The translations under genes were made by a program, and so were the position numbers. A model generated the notes under the pieces. It saw only the letters and a program-made list of their open reading frames with translations, did no database searches and was not told the DNA's origin. DNA of 33,065 bases from Deltaproteobacteria bacterium (GTDB taxonomy: Bacteria; Desulfobacterota; Desulfobaccia; Desulfobaccales; 0-14-0-80-60-11), in contig JACQYN010000111.1 of assembly GCA_016208235.1 (NCBI GenBank), positions 1 to 33,065 on the forward strand, in the 5' to 3' direction. Positions 21,561 through 29,745 of the stretch are shown piece by piece. The first letter of the stretch is position 1, and every line of letters begins with the position of its first letter.

Positions 21561-21650
21561 AGAAAAATAGGGACACTTCCTATTTTTATAGGCAATACCT
21601 TAATATGGCGGAGAAAAAATAGTAAAAATAGGAAGTGTCCCTATTTTTCT
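21561..21650. repeat. Perfect 28-bp inverted repeat (AAATAGGGACACTTCC type)
   Basis: Left arm 21561-21588 (starts AGAAAAATAGGGACACTTCC), right arm 21623-21650, identical over 28 bp when reversed, with a 34-nt loop. It begins immediately after the oppD stop (21651) on the minus strand and is T-rich at the ends, so it may terminate or stabilise the oppD transcript. The sequence resembles a dispersed repeat I associate with REP/Y1-transposase-type elements (from memory). Confidence 0.85.
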
Positions 21651-22634
21651 TTAACCATAATTCCAACAGCGCACCAGATGCCCTCGCCCCAACTCCACCC
21701 AGGGGGGCTCTTCCAGGCAGAGAGGCCGGGCATCGGGGCAGCGGTCCTTAAAAAGGCAGCCCGGCGGCGGCGCCTCCAGGCTGGGCACCTGGCCCAGGAT
21801 AGCCGCCAGGCTCTCCCCCGGCGGATGGTGAAAATCCAACCGGGGCACCGCGGCTAAAAGGCTCCGGGTATAGGGATGGGCCGGATTTTTGTACAGCTCC
21901 TTCGTCGCGGCCTGCTCCATGATGACCCCGGCGTACATTACCGCCACCCGCTCCGTGGTCTGGGCCACGATCCCCAGGTTGTGGGTGATGAACAGCACCG
22001 CCAGGCCCATTTCCTCCTTGAGACTCTTCAGCAGGGCCAGGATCTGGGCCTGGATGGTTACGTCCAGGGCGGTGGTGGGTTCATCCGCGATCAAGATCTC
22101 CGGCTCGCAGGCCAGGGCCATGGCGATCAAGGCCCGTTGGCGCAAACCCCCGGAGAGTTGATGAGGGTACTGCCCCAGGCGGCGGGGGGCGTCCGGCAGC
22201 CCCACCCGGGCCAGGGCCTGGCCCGCGGCGCTCCAGGCGGCCTGGTGCCCCAGGCCCCGATGGAGGCGCAGGGCCTCCGCCACCTGCTCGCCGATGGTGA
22301 ACACCGGGTTGAGCGCGGTCATGGGCTCCTGAAAGATCATGGCGATGCGGTTGCCCCGCACCCGGCGCATGTCAGGTTCAGAAAAGGCTTGCAGGTCGTC
22401 CCCGGCGAAGCGGATCTCCCCGCTCATCTCCGAATGGGTGGCAGGGAGAAGGCGCAGAATGGAGAGCGCGGTGACCGTCTTGCCGCAGCCCGACTCCCCC
22501 ACCAGCCCCAGGGTTTCCCCGGCATTAAGATCGAAACTCACCCCGGACACGGCCCTAAGAAGGCCGGCGGGGGTGTCGAAATGGACCTGGAGGTCCCGCA
22601 CTTGTAACAGAGGGGAGGGTGGGAAGGGGGTCAA
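21651..22634 (-). CDS. Oligopeptide ABC transporter ATPase OppD/DppD-like
   Basis: 327-residue ATPase of a peptide/nickel-type ABC importer, probably acting with an OppF-type partner. Walker A is [11 protein letters not shown], the Q-loop [10 protein letters not shown], the signature LSGGLRQR, Walker [13 protein letters not shown] and the H-loop FITHNLG. The C-terminal extension [16 protein letters not shown] is the Cys-containing cap of this subfamily, with three cysteines that in relatives can bind an Fe-S cluster. The start is TTG at 22634, overlapping the kinase stop by 4 bp; no nearby ATG exists. No permease or substrate-binding gene is in the window, so the ligand cannot be named. Confidence 0.9.
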   Translation of the reverse strand: MTPFPPSPLLQVRDLQVHFDTPAGLLRAVSGVSFDLNAGETLGLVGESGCGKTVTALSILRLLPATHSEMSGEIRFAGDDLQAFSEPDMRRVRGNRIAMIFQEPMTALNPVFTIGEQVAEALRLHRGLGHQAAWSAAGQALARVGLPDAPRRLGQYPHQLSGGLRQRALIAMALACEPEILIADEPTTALDVTIQAQILALLKSLKEEMGLAVLFITHNLGIVAQTTERVAVMYAGVIMEQAATKELYKNPAHPYTRSLLAAVPRLDFHHPPGESLAAILGQVPSLEAPPPGCLFKDRCPDARPLCLEEPPWVELGRGHLVRCWNYG

Positions 22635-24001
22635 TCTGCGGACGCCTCAACCGCGGGCAGTTGGATGGTGAAGGTGGAGCCTTTGCCCGGTGTGCTTTCC
22701 ACCTCGATGCGCCCACCGTGCTGCTCCTTGACGATGAAGTTGCAGATGGCCAGGCCCAAGCCGGTGCCCTTCTCCTTGGTGGTGAAGTAAGGGGTGAAGA
22801 TATTGGCCGCCACCTCCGGGGGCATGCCCTCCCCGGTGTCGATGACGCTGACCTCCACGTTGGGCCCCTTAACCCGGGTGGCGACGGTGAGCTCTCCCCC
22901 CCGGGGCATGGCCTCCACCGCGTTTTTAAAGAGATTGATGAGCACCTGGCGGATTTGGTTGGCGTCGAAGCTCACCGGGGGGAGGGAACCGTCCTCCTGC
23001 AGCCGCACCTGGATATGATGCTCCTTAAAGTTCTCTTGAAAGAACTCCAGGACCTCGGTGAGGAGAGGTTCCAGGTGGCCCAGGGTTTTTTGGGACACGG
23101 GAGGACGCACGAAGTCCCGCATTTCCGCCACCATCCCTTCCAGACGCGCCACTTCCTCGGCGATGATGGCCAGTTTCTGCCGGGCCTTGTCATCCAGTTC
23201 GGTGGCCTTGATAAGCTGCCGGGCAAAACCGCCGATGATCAACAGAGGATTTTTGATTTCATGGGCAATGTGGGTCACGGTGTTGCCCACTGCGGCCAGG
23301 CGCTCGGACTGGAGCAGTCGGTCCTCCATCTCCTTGGTTTCCGTGATGTCCCGAATAATACCGGTGAAATAGAGGTTGCCCCGGACCTCCGCCACGGAAA
23401 AGGAGATGCTCATGGGAAATTCCGTCCTGTCCCGGCGCTGGGCGGTGAGGCGTACATGTTTGCCGATGACATGGGGCTGGCGGGTGGCCACATAGCGGCG
23501 CACATATTCCTGGTGCACGTCTTTGTGAGGTGGAGGGATAATGAGCTTCAAGTTTTGGCCCAGGGCTTCCTCCCGGGTATAGCCCAGTATCTTCTCCGCG
23601 CCCTTGTTGTAGCCGATGATGATGTGGTCCTCATTGATGGTGACGATGGCGTCCGTGGCGCTGTTGATGATGCCGGTGTTGATTTCCTGCTTCTGCCGAA
23701 ACTCCTGGAGTTGACAGAGAAGGCCCTCCAGCATCCGGGCCCGGGGGCCGGAGACGACGGGCTCGGGAGCCAGGTCGAGAGCCAGTTGCTCCCCGTCCAG
23801 GATGATGTCGAAGCCCTCGGGTTGCCTCTCCTTGAGGGCCTGGCGCACCTCTGCAGGGGAGAGGGAGGCCACCCCTTGAAAAATTTCTAGCTCCACCGGG
23901 GGATAGCCTTCCAAGGAGAAGGGCAGAGAGACCACCTGACAAGCAGGGGCTTCCTGGTTGCTGAAAATGGCGATGCGAATGGGTCGGGCCTTTTCACTCA
24001 T
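22631..24001 (-). CDS. PAS-domain histidine kinase (NtrB-like architecture)
   Basis: 456 residues, cytoplasmic (no membrane segment). The N-terminal 100 residues are of unrecognised type. The PAS domain (about 110-222) starts IINSATDAIVTINEDHIIIG and ends FTGIIRDITETKEMEDRL. The dimerisation/phosphoacceptor helix is THIAHEIKNPL with His247. The HATPase domain (about 350-450) has N-box LINLFKNAVEAM, G1 VIDTGEGMP, F-box FTPYFTTKE and G2 GTGLGLAI. ATG 24001 is used, because a TTG at 24013 lies upstream without a ribosome binding site. No response regulator is adjacent. The oppD start overlaps its stop, so it may be translationally coupled to a transporter ATPase. Confidence 0.9.
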   Translation of the reverse strand: MSEKARPIRIAIFSNQEAPACQVVSLPFSLEGYPPVELEIFQGVASLSPAEVRQALKERQPEGFDIILDGEQLALDLAPEPVVSGPRARMLEGLLCQLQEFRQKQEINTGIINSATDAIVTINEDHIIIGYNKGAEKILGYTREEALGQNLKLIIPPPHKDVHQEYVRRYVATRQPHVIGKHVRLTAQRRDRTEFPMSISFSVAEVRGNLYFTGIIRDITETKEMEDRLLQSERLAAVGNTVTHIAHEIKNPLLIIGGFARQLIKATELDDKARQKLAIIAEEVARLEGMVAEMRDFVRPPVSQKTLGHLEPLLTEVLEFFQENFKEHHIQVRLQEDGSLPPVSFDANQIRQVLINLFKNAVEAMPRGGELTVATRVKGPNVEVSVIDTGEGMPPEVAANIFTPYFTTKEKGTGLGLAICNFIVKEQHGGRIEVESTPGKGSTFTIQLPAVEASAD

Positions 24002-24104
24002 CACTGGCTGCAAAAGAACTGGAGGCAGGCCATCCCCCGGTCCGCTTGATCAACGGGGGGCAGGCGGACGGGGTTTATCTTTCTCCCGGCGCCGGGACTT
24101 TCCT

Positions 24105-25430
24105 TCATCCCTCAAAGGATTTAAAGACCAGGGAGGCGTTGGTGCCCCCAAAACCGAAGGAGTTGGATAGGGCATGGCGAATTTTGACTTCCCGGGCCTT
24201 GTCGGGAACAAAATCAAAGCCTTCGCACTGGGGATCGATATTTTCCAGATTGATGGTGGGGGGGATGATGCCATGCTTCAAGGCCATAATGGAGAAAATG
24301 GCCTCCACCGCGCCTGCGGCTCCCAAGAGATGTCCGGTCATGGACTTGGTGGCGCTGACCAGGGGCCGGTGGTTGGCCTCCTTGAAGATTTGCAGCAGGG
24401 CCTGGGCCTCATTCCTGTCCCCCACCGGAGTGGCGGTGGCGTGGGGGTTGACGTAATCCACCTCCCCGGGGGAGATGCCGGCGTCCCGGAGGGCCAGCTT
24501 GATGCAGCGCTTGGCCCCTTCTATGTGGGGATCAGTGATATGGTGGGCGTCGCCGGTCATTCCGAAGCCGATAATCTCCGCGTGGATATCGGCCCCGCGG
24601 CGCAGGGCGTGTTCCCTTTCTTCCAGGACCAGGACGCCTGAGCCTTCCGACATGACAAAGCCGTTGCGTTGGATGTCGAAGGGCCGGCTGGCCGTCTCGG
24701 GATGGTCATTGCACCCCGTGGCCAGGGCCCCCATGCGGTAGAATCCGGCCATGGTCAGGAGAGTGATGGCTGCTTCCGTGCCCCCGGTGGCCATCAGGTC
24801 CGCCTCCCCCATCTGGATGGAGCGGTAGGCCATGCCGATGGCATGCGCCCCGGCGGCGCAGGCGGTGGAAAGGGCGATATTGGGGCCTTTGGCCTTGAAA
24901 CTGATGGACACGTTGCCCGCGGCCAAATTTGGGATCATCTTGGGCACCAGAAAAGGCGACACCCGGCGCACCCCTTCGCTGAGGAGTTTCATGATCTGCT
25001 CCTCCCAGGAGCCGACGCCGCCCATACCGGTGGCAATGATCACCCCGGCTCGCTCCGGATCCTCCTTTTCCAGGTCCAGACCGGAGTCCTGGACCGCCTC
25101 CAGGCTGGCGGCCAGGGCAAATTGCGTGAAACGGTCGGTATATTTAATCTGCTTTAAATCTTCTTTGGAAGGGTTTTTCTTCCGGGTCTGGAGGAACTCT
25201 TTCAGATCAAAATCCAAGATCTGCCCGGCAATCAGGGGAAAATCATCGGGTAAGGGGTGAAGTTCTCGGAAAGAATCCATGTAGCTGCTTAAATTAACGA
25301 CCTGATGTACCCCGGATTGCCCCGCCAGCAACCGTTGCCAGACCGTAGGCACGTCGAAGCCCATTGAGTTGATGAGTCCCATACCGGTGACCACTACCCG
25401 GCGTAAGTCCAGCTTTTTCTTAACCGACAT
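24105..25430 (-). CDS. fabF: Beta-ketoacyl-ACP synthase II
   Basis: 441-residue condensing enzyme of type II fatty acid elongation. The catalytic triad is visible: Cys191 in STACAAGAHAIG, His330 in VNPHATATPVGD and His367 in KSMTGHLLGAAG, with Lys362 conserved. The first histidine motif reads NPHATATP where most FabF have NAHGTSTP, and residues about 83-97 (RKKNPSKEDLKQIKY) are an insertion before the usual DRFTQFAL. It may be a FabF subtype or a polyketide-like paralogue. GGAGGAGG lies 7 nt before ATG 25430. No acpP is upstream. The kinase gene follows 103 bp downstream in the same direction. Confidence 0.93.
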   Translation of the reverse strand: MSVKKKLDLRRVVVTGMGLINSMGFDVPTVWQRLLAGQSGVHQVVNLSSYMDSFRELHPLPDDFPLIAGQILDFDLKEFLQTRKKNPSKEDLKQIKYTDRFTQFALAASLEAVQDSGLDLEKEDPERAGVIIATGMGGVGSWEEQIMKLLSEGVRRVSPFLVPKMIPNLAAGNVSISFKAKGPNIALSTACAAGAHAIGMAYRSIQMGEADLMATGGTEAAITLLTMAGFYRMGALATGCNDHPETASRPFDIQRNGFVMSEGSGVLVLEEREHALRRGADIHAEIIGFGMTGDAHHITDPHIEGAKRCIKLALRDAGISPGEVDYVNPHATATPVGDRNEAQALLQIFKEANHRPLVSATKSMTGHLLGAAGAVEAIFSIMALKHGIIPPTINLENIDPQCEGFDFVPDKAREVKIRHALSNSFGFGGTNASLVFKSFEG

Positions 25431-25887
25431 TAATTAACCTCCTCCACGGGTTAGGGGGATTGGGCCAGGGGTAAATATTTAAATCCCCCCAAGGCGTTGC
25501 CCGCGACTTACTGTCTTTGGCCAGTAGCCGGAGGCCCTGCAACAACCGTGGGATGCACAAAATTCTCAGTTCCGGCTGCCCTCGCCCGCTTCCGGAAATG
25601 AAAAGGCAGGAAGGCAGTACTTAAGCACATCCAGGATTGGTTTAATAGGCCAACTCCGGAGCATACCTGGCATTTTAAATTACCCTGGAAACTATTGCAA
25701 TGTCTAATTCCGGCCCGGTCTTACCAGGGGCTCGCGGCCCTCCGGGATGGAAAATGGCGACCATCCCAAGTGAAAATGTGCTAATATTTTACTCCTGGAT
25801 TTAATACATGTTTCCGGGCAAATCCAACCGGCTTAACCTATAACTAATTGACATCTTTATTTTTTTAACAGAAAAACAAGTAATCTA
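25431..25887. other. 457-bp intergenic region between fabF and the 25888 gene
   Basis: Holds a candidate minus-strand promoter (25672-25700) for fabF, TTGCAA, 17 nt, TAAAAT, leaving a leader of about 235 nt, and a TTGACA at 25848 on the plus strand without a clear -10. No coding frame, tRNA or riboswitch was recognised; the leader could hold an unseen regulatory RNA. Confidence 0.5.
25672..25700 (-). promoter_or_regulatory. Candidate fabF promoter with long leader
   Basis: Minus strand TTGCAA (25700-25695), 17 nt, TAAAAT (25677-25672). Good -10 and spacing, imperfect -35. The distance to ATG 25430 is about 235 nt. Confidence 0.4.
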
Positions 25888-26124
25888 ATGCGCACCCAGG
25901 TATCCACCTATTCCGGCCATCGCCTCCATGAACGCCCCTTGAGTTTCAACTGGGAAGGGCAACGGCTGGAAGTGCGGGAGATCCTGGAGCAGGGTTATGG
26001 GCCTGACTCTCTTTTTTTTAAGGTAGTCGCGGCTGACGGCCGCGTCTATCTCTTGCAGTACCAGGGCCGCACAGATTCCTGGGAGGCCGGGGTTTGCTCC
26101 CCCCGGCCTAAGCCTTCCGTCTAG
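25888..26124 (+). CDS. Small unknown protein (DUF6504-like layout)
   Basis: 78 residues. The core HERPLSFNWEGQRLEVREIL, then FKVVAADGRVYLLQYQGR, has the alternating pattern of a small all-beta domain ('rP..f.w.G..y.V..il...W....yy.v....g..y.l...'), as in DUF6504-type proteins. No ribosome binding site is visible; the ATG follows AACAAGTAATCTA. It lies 123 bp upstream of the methyltransferase. The family resemblance is weak, and the function unknown. Confidence 0.55.
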   Translation: MRTQVSTYSGHRLHERPLSFNWEGQRLEVREILEQGYGPDSLFFKVVAADGRVYLLQYQGRTDSWEAGVCSPRPKPSV

Positions 26125-26140
26125 CCCCGGAAAAATTCCG

Positions 26141-26170
26141 TTTACATTTACTAAAATCTTGCGGTACAAT
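26141..26170 (+). promoter_or_regulatory. Promoter of the methyltransferase gene
   Basis: TTTACA (26141-26146), 18 nt, TACAAT (26165-26170), about 75 nt before ATG 26248. Confidence 0.5.
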
Positions 26171-26247
26171 AGGACATTTGGGGCAACAACCATCCGCGCC
26201 AGAAATTCCCTGACCAAGAAAATTCATCTTCCAAACGAGGACTGGCT

Positions 26248-26883
26248 ATGAAATGTCGAGTAAACCCCAGCTATATGGAGCAATTATATTCTTTTTACTC
26301 CCCTTTTTATGATTATGTTTTCGGAAAATTACTGGAACCCGGGCGCCGCCGGGCTTTTCATTATCTGGACAGAAGGCCGCACCAAAGGATCCTGGAGATC
26401 GGCATCGGCCCCGGCTCCACGCTGGAAAAATATCCCTCTCACACCAACCTGGTGGGCATTGATATTTCCGCGCCCATGATCGAGCAGGCCCGGAAAAGGG
26501 CGGCCCAGCTCAACGGCGGCAGCACCTATGATCTCCATGTAATGGATGCCGCGAACCTGGAGTTCCCCGAGAATCATTTTGACGCGGTAATTTCCGCGTA
26601 CGTAATCACCACCGTGCAAGACCCCCACAAGGTGTGCCGGGAGATCCTGCGGGTGGTGAAACCCGGGGGACAGATCATCGTCATCAATCACACCCGCAGC
26701 CCTAATGGCCGCGTCCTGGGAAAAATCGAGGACTTGCTGGCCCCGGTTTGTGTCCGCATCGGTTTTACCACCGACCTGGATGTGATTCGCGTGATGCGGG
26801 AGGTGGGGATGACCGTGAACCAGGCCGTCAGGTGCAACCTGATGAACACCGGCCGGATCATCATGGCCACCAAAGAAGGTTAG
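26248..26883 (+). CDS. SAM methyltransferase, PmtA-like (phosphatidylethanolamine?)
   Basis: 211 residues, class I Rossmann methyltransferase. Motif I is ILEIGIGPGSTL, motif II LVGIDISAPMI, then VMDAANLEF and motif IV FDAVISAYVITTVQDP, followed by VVKPGGQIIVINH. The N-terminus YSFYSPFYDYVFGKLLEPGR and the DH/NHTRSPN region resemble Rhodobacter-type PmtA, which methylates phosphatidylethanolamine towards phosphatidylcholine; UbiE-type quinone methyltransferases are the alternative. No transmembrane segment. It has its own promoter. Confidence 0.8.
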   Translation: MKCRVNPSYMEQLYSFYSPFYDYVFGKLLEPGRRRAFHYLDRRPHQRILEIGIGPGSTLEKYPSHTNLVGIDISAPMIEQARKRAAQLNGGSTYDLHVMDAANLEFPENHFDAVISAYVITTVQDPHKVCREILRVVKPGGQIIVINHTRSPNGRVLGKIEDLLAPVCVRIGFTTDLDVIRVMREVGMTVNQAVRCNLMNTGRIIMATKEG

Positions 26884-27039
26884 GGGAGGTTTCCCGGCTG
26901 GATCCCTCCCCCTGGGGAGAGCCCTCACTTCCCCTTCCTTCCCGGCATCCTCTAACCTTGTGGCTTCCTCTGGGTTTTTTGAGCACTTTTATATGATCTA
27001 GAAAGGGGCTCAGTCCTCTTTTCTCAATAGGAGATAGAA

Positions 27040-27537
27040 ATGATAATCGACAAAAACTCTTTTGTTACCATAGATTACCTGATCCGCATGGGGGAGCGGG
27101 AATATTATCCCCCGGACGGTCGGTCGGAAGAGATCTCCTTCTGTATGGGCTGGGGAGTGATGCCTCCGGGCCTGGAAGAAGCCCTGCTGGGCCTGGAGGA
27201 GAATGTCCAGAAAGTGGTGCGCCTCAGTCCTGGGGAGGCTTATGGAGAGTCGGACCAGGAACTGATCATGGAGGTGCCCCGCACGGATTTCGCCCCCGAC
27301 GTAGAGCTGAAGGCGGGCCAGGTATTTGAGACCGAAGACGAAGAAGGCCATCCGGTCTATTTCGTGGTCCAGGAAGTGCGCCCCGAGACCGCGGTCCTCG
27401 ATTTCAACCACCCCCTGGCGGGTAAGGAACTGGAGGTCTCCTTCACGGTGCGCCGGGTTCGGGAATCCACCCCGGAGGATTTGCAGCAGCAACCGTCCTG
27501 TGGATGTGGATGCGAAGGGGACCCCCAGCAGCATTGA
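27040..27537 (+). CDS. slyD: FKBP-type peptidyl-prolyl isomerase SlyD
   Basis: 165 residues. The FKBP fold is split by an insert-in-flap chaperone domain (about 68-125: LSPGEAYGESDQELIMEVPR, FETEDEEGHPVYFVVQEVR), then the closing VLDFNHPLAGKELEVSFTVR typical of SlyD. The C-terminal CGCGCEGDPQQH is a shortened metal-binding tail; in relatives it delivers Ni(II) to hydrogenases and other enzymes. GGAG is 9 nt before ATG 27040. It is followed within 20 bp by the acyl-CoA ligase gene, probably co-transcribed. Confidence 0.92.
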   Translation: MIIDKNSFVTIDYLIRMGEREYYPPDGRSEEISFCMGWGVMPPGLEEALLGLEENVQKVVRLSPGEAYGESDQELIMEVPRTDFAPDVELKAGQVFETEDEEGHPVYFVVQEVRPETAVLDFNHPLAGKELEVSFTVRRVRESTPEDLQQQPSCGCGCEGDPQQH

Positions 27538-27556
27538 GGCTGGAGGATTGCTATCG

Positions 27557-29242
27557 ATGACCTTCCCCTGGGTAGAGCATTACGACCCGGGAGTGCCTGC
27601 AGAGATCGGGCCGGTTTCCGGAACCATCCCCCAGTTGCTGCTCCAGGCGGCCCAAAAATCACCCCAAGCTCCGGCTCTGGCCTTTTTCGGGCGGACCATA
27701 TCTTATGGGGCCTTGGCCGACCAGACAGCCCGCCTGGCCCAGGCTTTTCGGAACCTGGGAGTAGTCCCCGGGGAGCGCGTCGCCTTCCTTCTCCCTAACT
27801 GCCCTCAACTGGTGATGACCTATCACGCCGCCCTGCGCCTGGGCGCGGTGGCGGTGCCCTTAAACCCGCTGCTCAGCCCCAAGGAGCTCAACTACCAGTT
27901 GATTGACTCCGGGGCCCGTTGGCTGGTGGTCCCGGACCATCTTTTGCCCAAGGTGGAGGAGACCCGGGCTAAGGCGAATCTGGCCCAGGTGATCGTCACC
28001 AGCCGGGCCGATTATCTCCCCTGGCCCCTGAGTTGGCTCTATCCGTTGAAGGCCCGGCGGCAGGGCTCGGCCACCGGGTTCAAGCCCGGCCCCGGCCGCC
28101 TGGCCTGGCGGGGTTTGCTTAAGAACCGGCCCCTGGACGCCCCGCCCCCAACAGACCCCGGGGAGGTGGCGGTTCTCCTTTATACGGGCGGCACCACCGG
28201 GGTTCCCAAGGCCGCGGCCTTGACCCATGCCAATCTCCTGGCCAACGTGGCCCAGATCAACGCCTGGCTCCCCCAGGTGCGCTACGGGGCTGAGCGGCTG
28301 GTGGGGCTGCTGCCCTTCTCCCATTCCTTCGGCCTCACGGTCTGCCTCAATTGGCCTATCTCCCAGGGGGCGCTGATCATTGTCCTGCCCCGGTTTGAGA
28401 TCCAGATGTTTCTCAAGGCCCTGAAGAAACACCGGCCCACCATGCTGCCGGGGGTGCCCACCCTCTTTGTGGCCTTGATCAACCACCCGGAAATCTCCCG
28501 CTATGATCTCACCTCGCTGTGGGCCTGCATCAGCGGCTCTGCGCCCCTGCCCCTGGAGGTGCGGGACCGGTTTGAGAGCCTCACCAATTGCCGCATCCTG
28601 GAAGGCTACGGCCTGACGGAGGCGGGGCCGGTGACCCATATCAACCCTATTGAAGGGCGGCGGCCTCCGGGCAGCATCGGCCTGCCCTTGCCGGGCACCG
28701 CGGTGCGGATCATGGACCAGGAGACGGGCACCCAAGAACTGCCGTCCGGAGAGGTGGGGGAGCTGGTCCTCCAGGGTCCCCAGGTCATGCAGGGCTACTG
28801 GCAAAAATCCGGGGAGACCAACCTGGCTCTCCGGGACGGCTGGCTCTATACCGGGGACCTGGCCCGGATGGAGGCGGACGGCTATTTTTATATTGTGGAA
28901 AGAAAAAAAGACATGATCATCTCCGGGGGCTACAACATCTATCCCCGGGAGGTGGAAGAGGTACTTTACCAACACCCCGGAGTGAAGGAGGCGGTGGCCC
29001 TGGGATGGCCTGATGATTACCGGGGGGAAGTGGTGAAGGTGGTGATCGTGCCCCAGGACGGCACCCCCCTGACCGCCGGGGAGATCCAGGCCTTCTGCCA
29101 GCCCCAGTTGGCCGCGTATAAGGTGCCAAAAATTATCGAATTTCGCCGGGAATTGCCCAAAAGCCAGGTGGGCAAAGTGTTGCGCCGGGTACTTAGGGAC
29201 GAAGGGGCCGCACCAGGGCCCCAAGTTACCGGGAACGCATGA
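27557..29242 (+). CDS. AMP-forming acyl-CoA ligase
   Basis: 561-residue ANL-superfamily enzyme that activates a carboxylate, probably a fatty acid, to acyl-CoA via acyl-AMP. LLYTGGTTGVPKAAALTHAN is the AMP-binding P-loop; then ISGSAPLP, EGYGLTEAGPV, DGWLYTGDLARMEADGYFYI and the A8/A10 region (RKKDMIISGGYNIYPREVEE; LPKSQVGKVLRR, catalytic lysine). Chain length is not predictable. ATG 27557 follows GGAGG at a 10-nt spacing; the open frame extends upstream into slyD without homology. The stop overlaps the DUF2062 start by 4 bp. Confidence 0.92.
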   Translation: MTFPWVEHYDPGVPAEIGPVSGTIPQLLLQAAQKSPQAPALAFFGRTISYGALADQTARLAQAFRNLGVVPGERVAFLLPNCPQLVMTYHAALRLGAVAVPLNPLLSPKELNYQLIDSGARWLVVPDHLLPKVEETRAKANLAQVIVTSRADYLPWPLSWLYPLKARRQGSATGFKPGPGRLAWRGLLKNRPLDAPPPTDPGEVAVLLYTGGTTGVPKAAALTHANLLANVAQINAWLPQVRYGAERLVGLLPFSHSFGLTVCLNWPISQGALIIVLPRFEIQMFLKALKKHRPTMLPGVPTLFVALINHPEISRYDLTSLWACISGSAPLPLEVRDRFESLTNCRILEGYGLTEAGPVTHINPIEGRRPPGSIGLPLPGTAVRIMDQETGTQELPSGEVGELVLQGPQVMQGYWQKSGETNLALRDGWLYTGDLARMEADGYFYIVERKKDMIISGGYNIYPREVEEVLYQHPGVKEAVALGWPDDYRGEVVKVVIVPQDGTPLTAGEIQAFCQPQLAAYKVPKIIEFRRELPKSQVGKVLRRVLRDEGAAPGPQVTGNA

Positions 29243-29745
29243 ACTTAAAGCGCACTATTCGCTACCAGTGGGTGAAATTCAAGCGTCTCCAGGGAGACCC
29301 CCGGAAGCTGGCCTGGGGCATGGCCCTGGGAGTCTTCATCGGCGTCACTCCCACGGTGCCTTTCCATACTGTAGGGGCTTTGGTGCTGGCTCCCTTGTTG
29401 CGGATCTCCCCGGTCACCGCCTACCTGGGCATCTGGGTCATGAACCCGATAACCATGGGCCCCATCTACCTGGCAGCCTATAAAGTGGGCCAATTCCTTC
29501 TCTTCCGGGGAGAACCCCTGACGTTGCCGGCCACCTTTGATTTGCCCAGCCTCCTCCAACTGTTGTGGCGGGGCGGCCTGGCTTTACAGGTGGGGGGATT
29601 GATCATGGCTATCCCTCCGGCCATTGTTTCCTACTTCCTCACTCTCTGGGCCGTGCAGCGCTATCGGCAGCACAAGGCCCGAAAGGCTGCCGGTGTCTTT
29701 CCCTTCCCCGAAAATCACTCTGCGCCGTCTGGGCCTGAGGCCTAG
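29239..29745 (+). CDS. DUF2062 membrane protein
   Basis: 168 residues. The DUF2062 pattern is clear: GDPRKLAWGMALGVFIGVTP near residue 20, then two hydrophobic helices around NPITMGPIYLAAYKVG, and a C-terminal transmembrane segment (GGLIMAIPPAIVSYFLTLW) followed by a basic tail RYRQHKARK. The function of the family is unknown; it often lies near lipid or glycan genes. It overlaps the acyl-CoA ligase (4 bp) and the rsmA gene (53 bp). Confidence 0.85.
   Translation: MNLKRTIRYQWVKFKRLQGDPRKLAWGMALGVFIGVTPTVPFHTVGALVLAPLLRISPVTAYLGIWVMNPITMGPIYLAAYKVGQFLLFRGEPLTLPATFDLPSLLQLLWRGGLALQVGGLIMAIPPAIVSYFLTLWAVQRYRQHKARKAAGVFPFPENHSAPSGPEA

Noticed and set aside
22619-23890. Plus-strand frame of 423 codons opposite the histidine kinase
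   Set aside because: Shadow of the kinase, whose PAS, H-box and HATPase motifs are all on the minus strand.
25431-25887. tRNA or other structured RNA gene
   Set aside because: No T-loop or acceptor pairing found; only promoter-like motifs visible.
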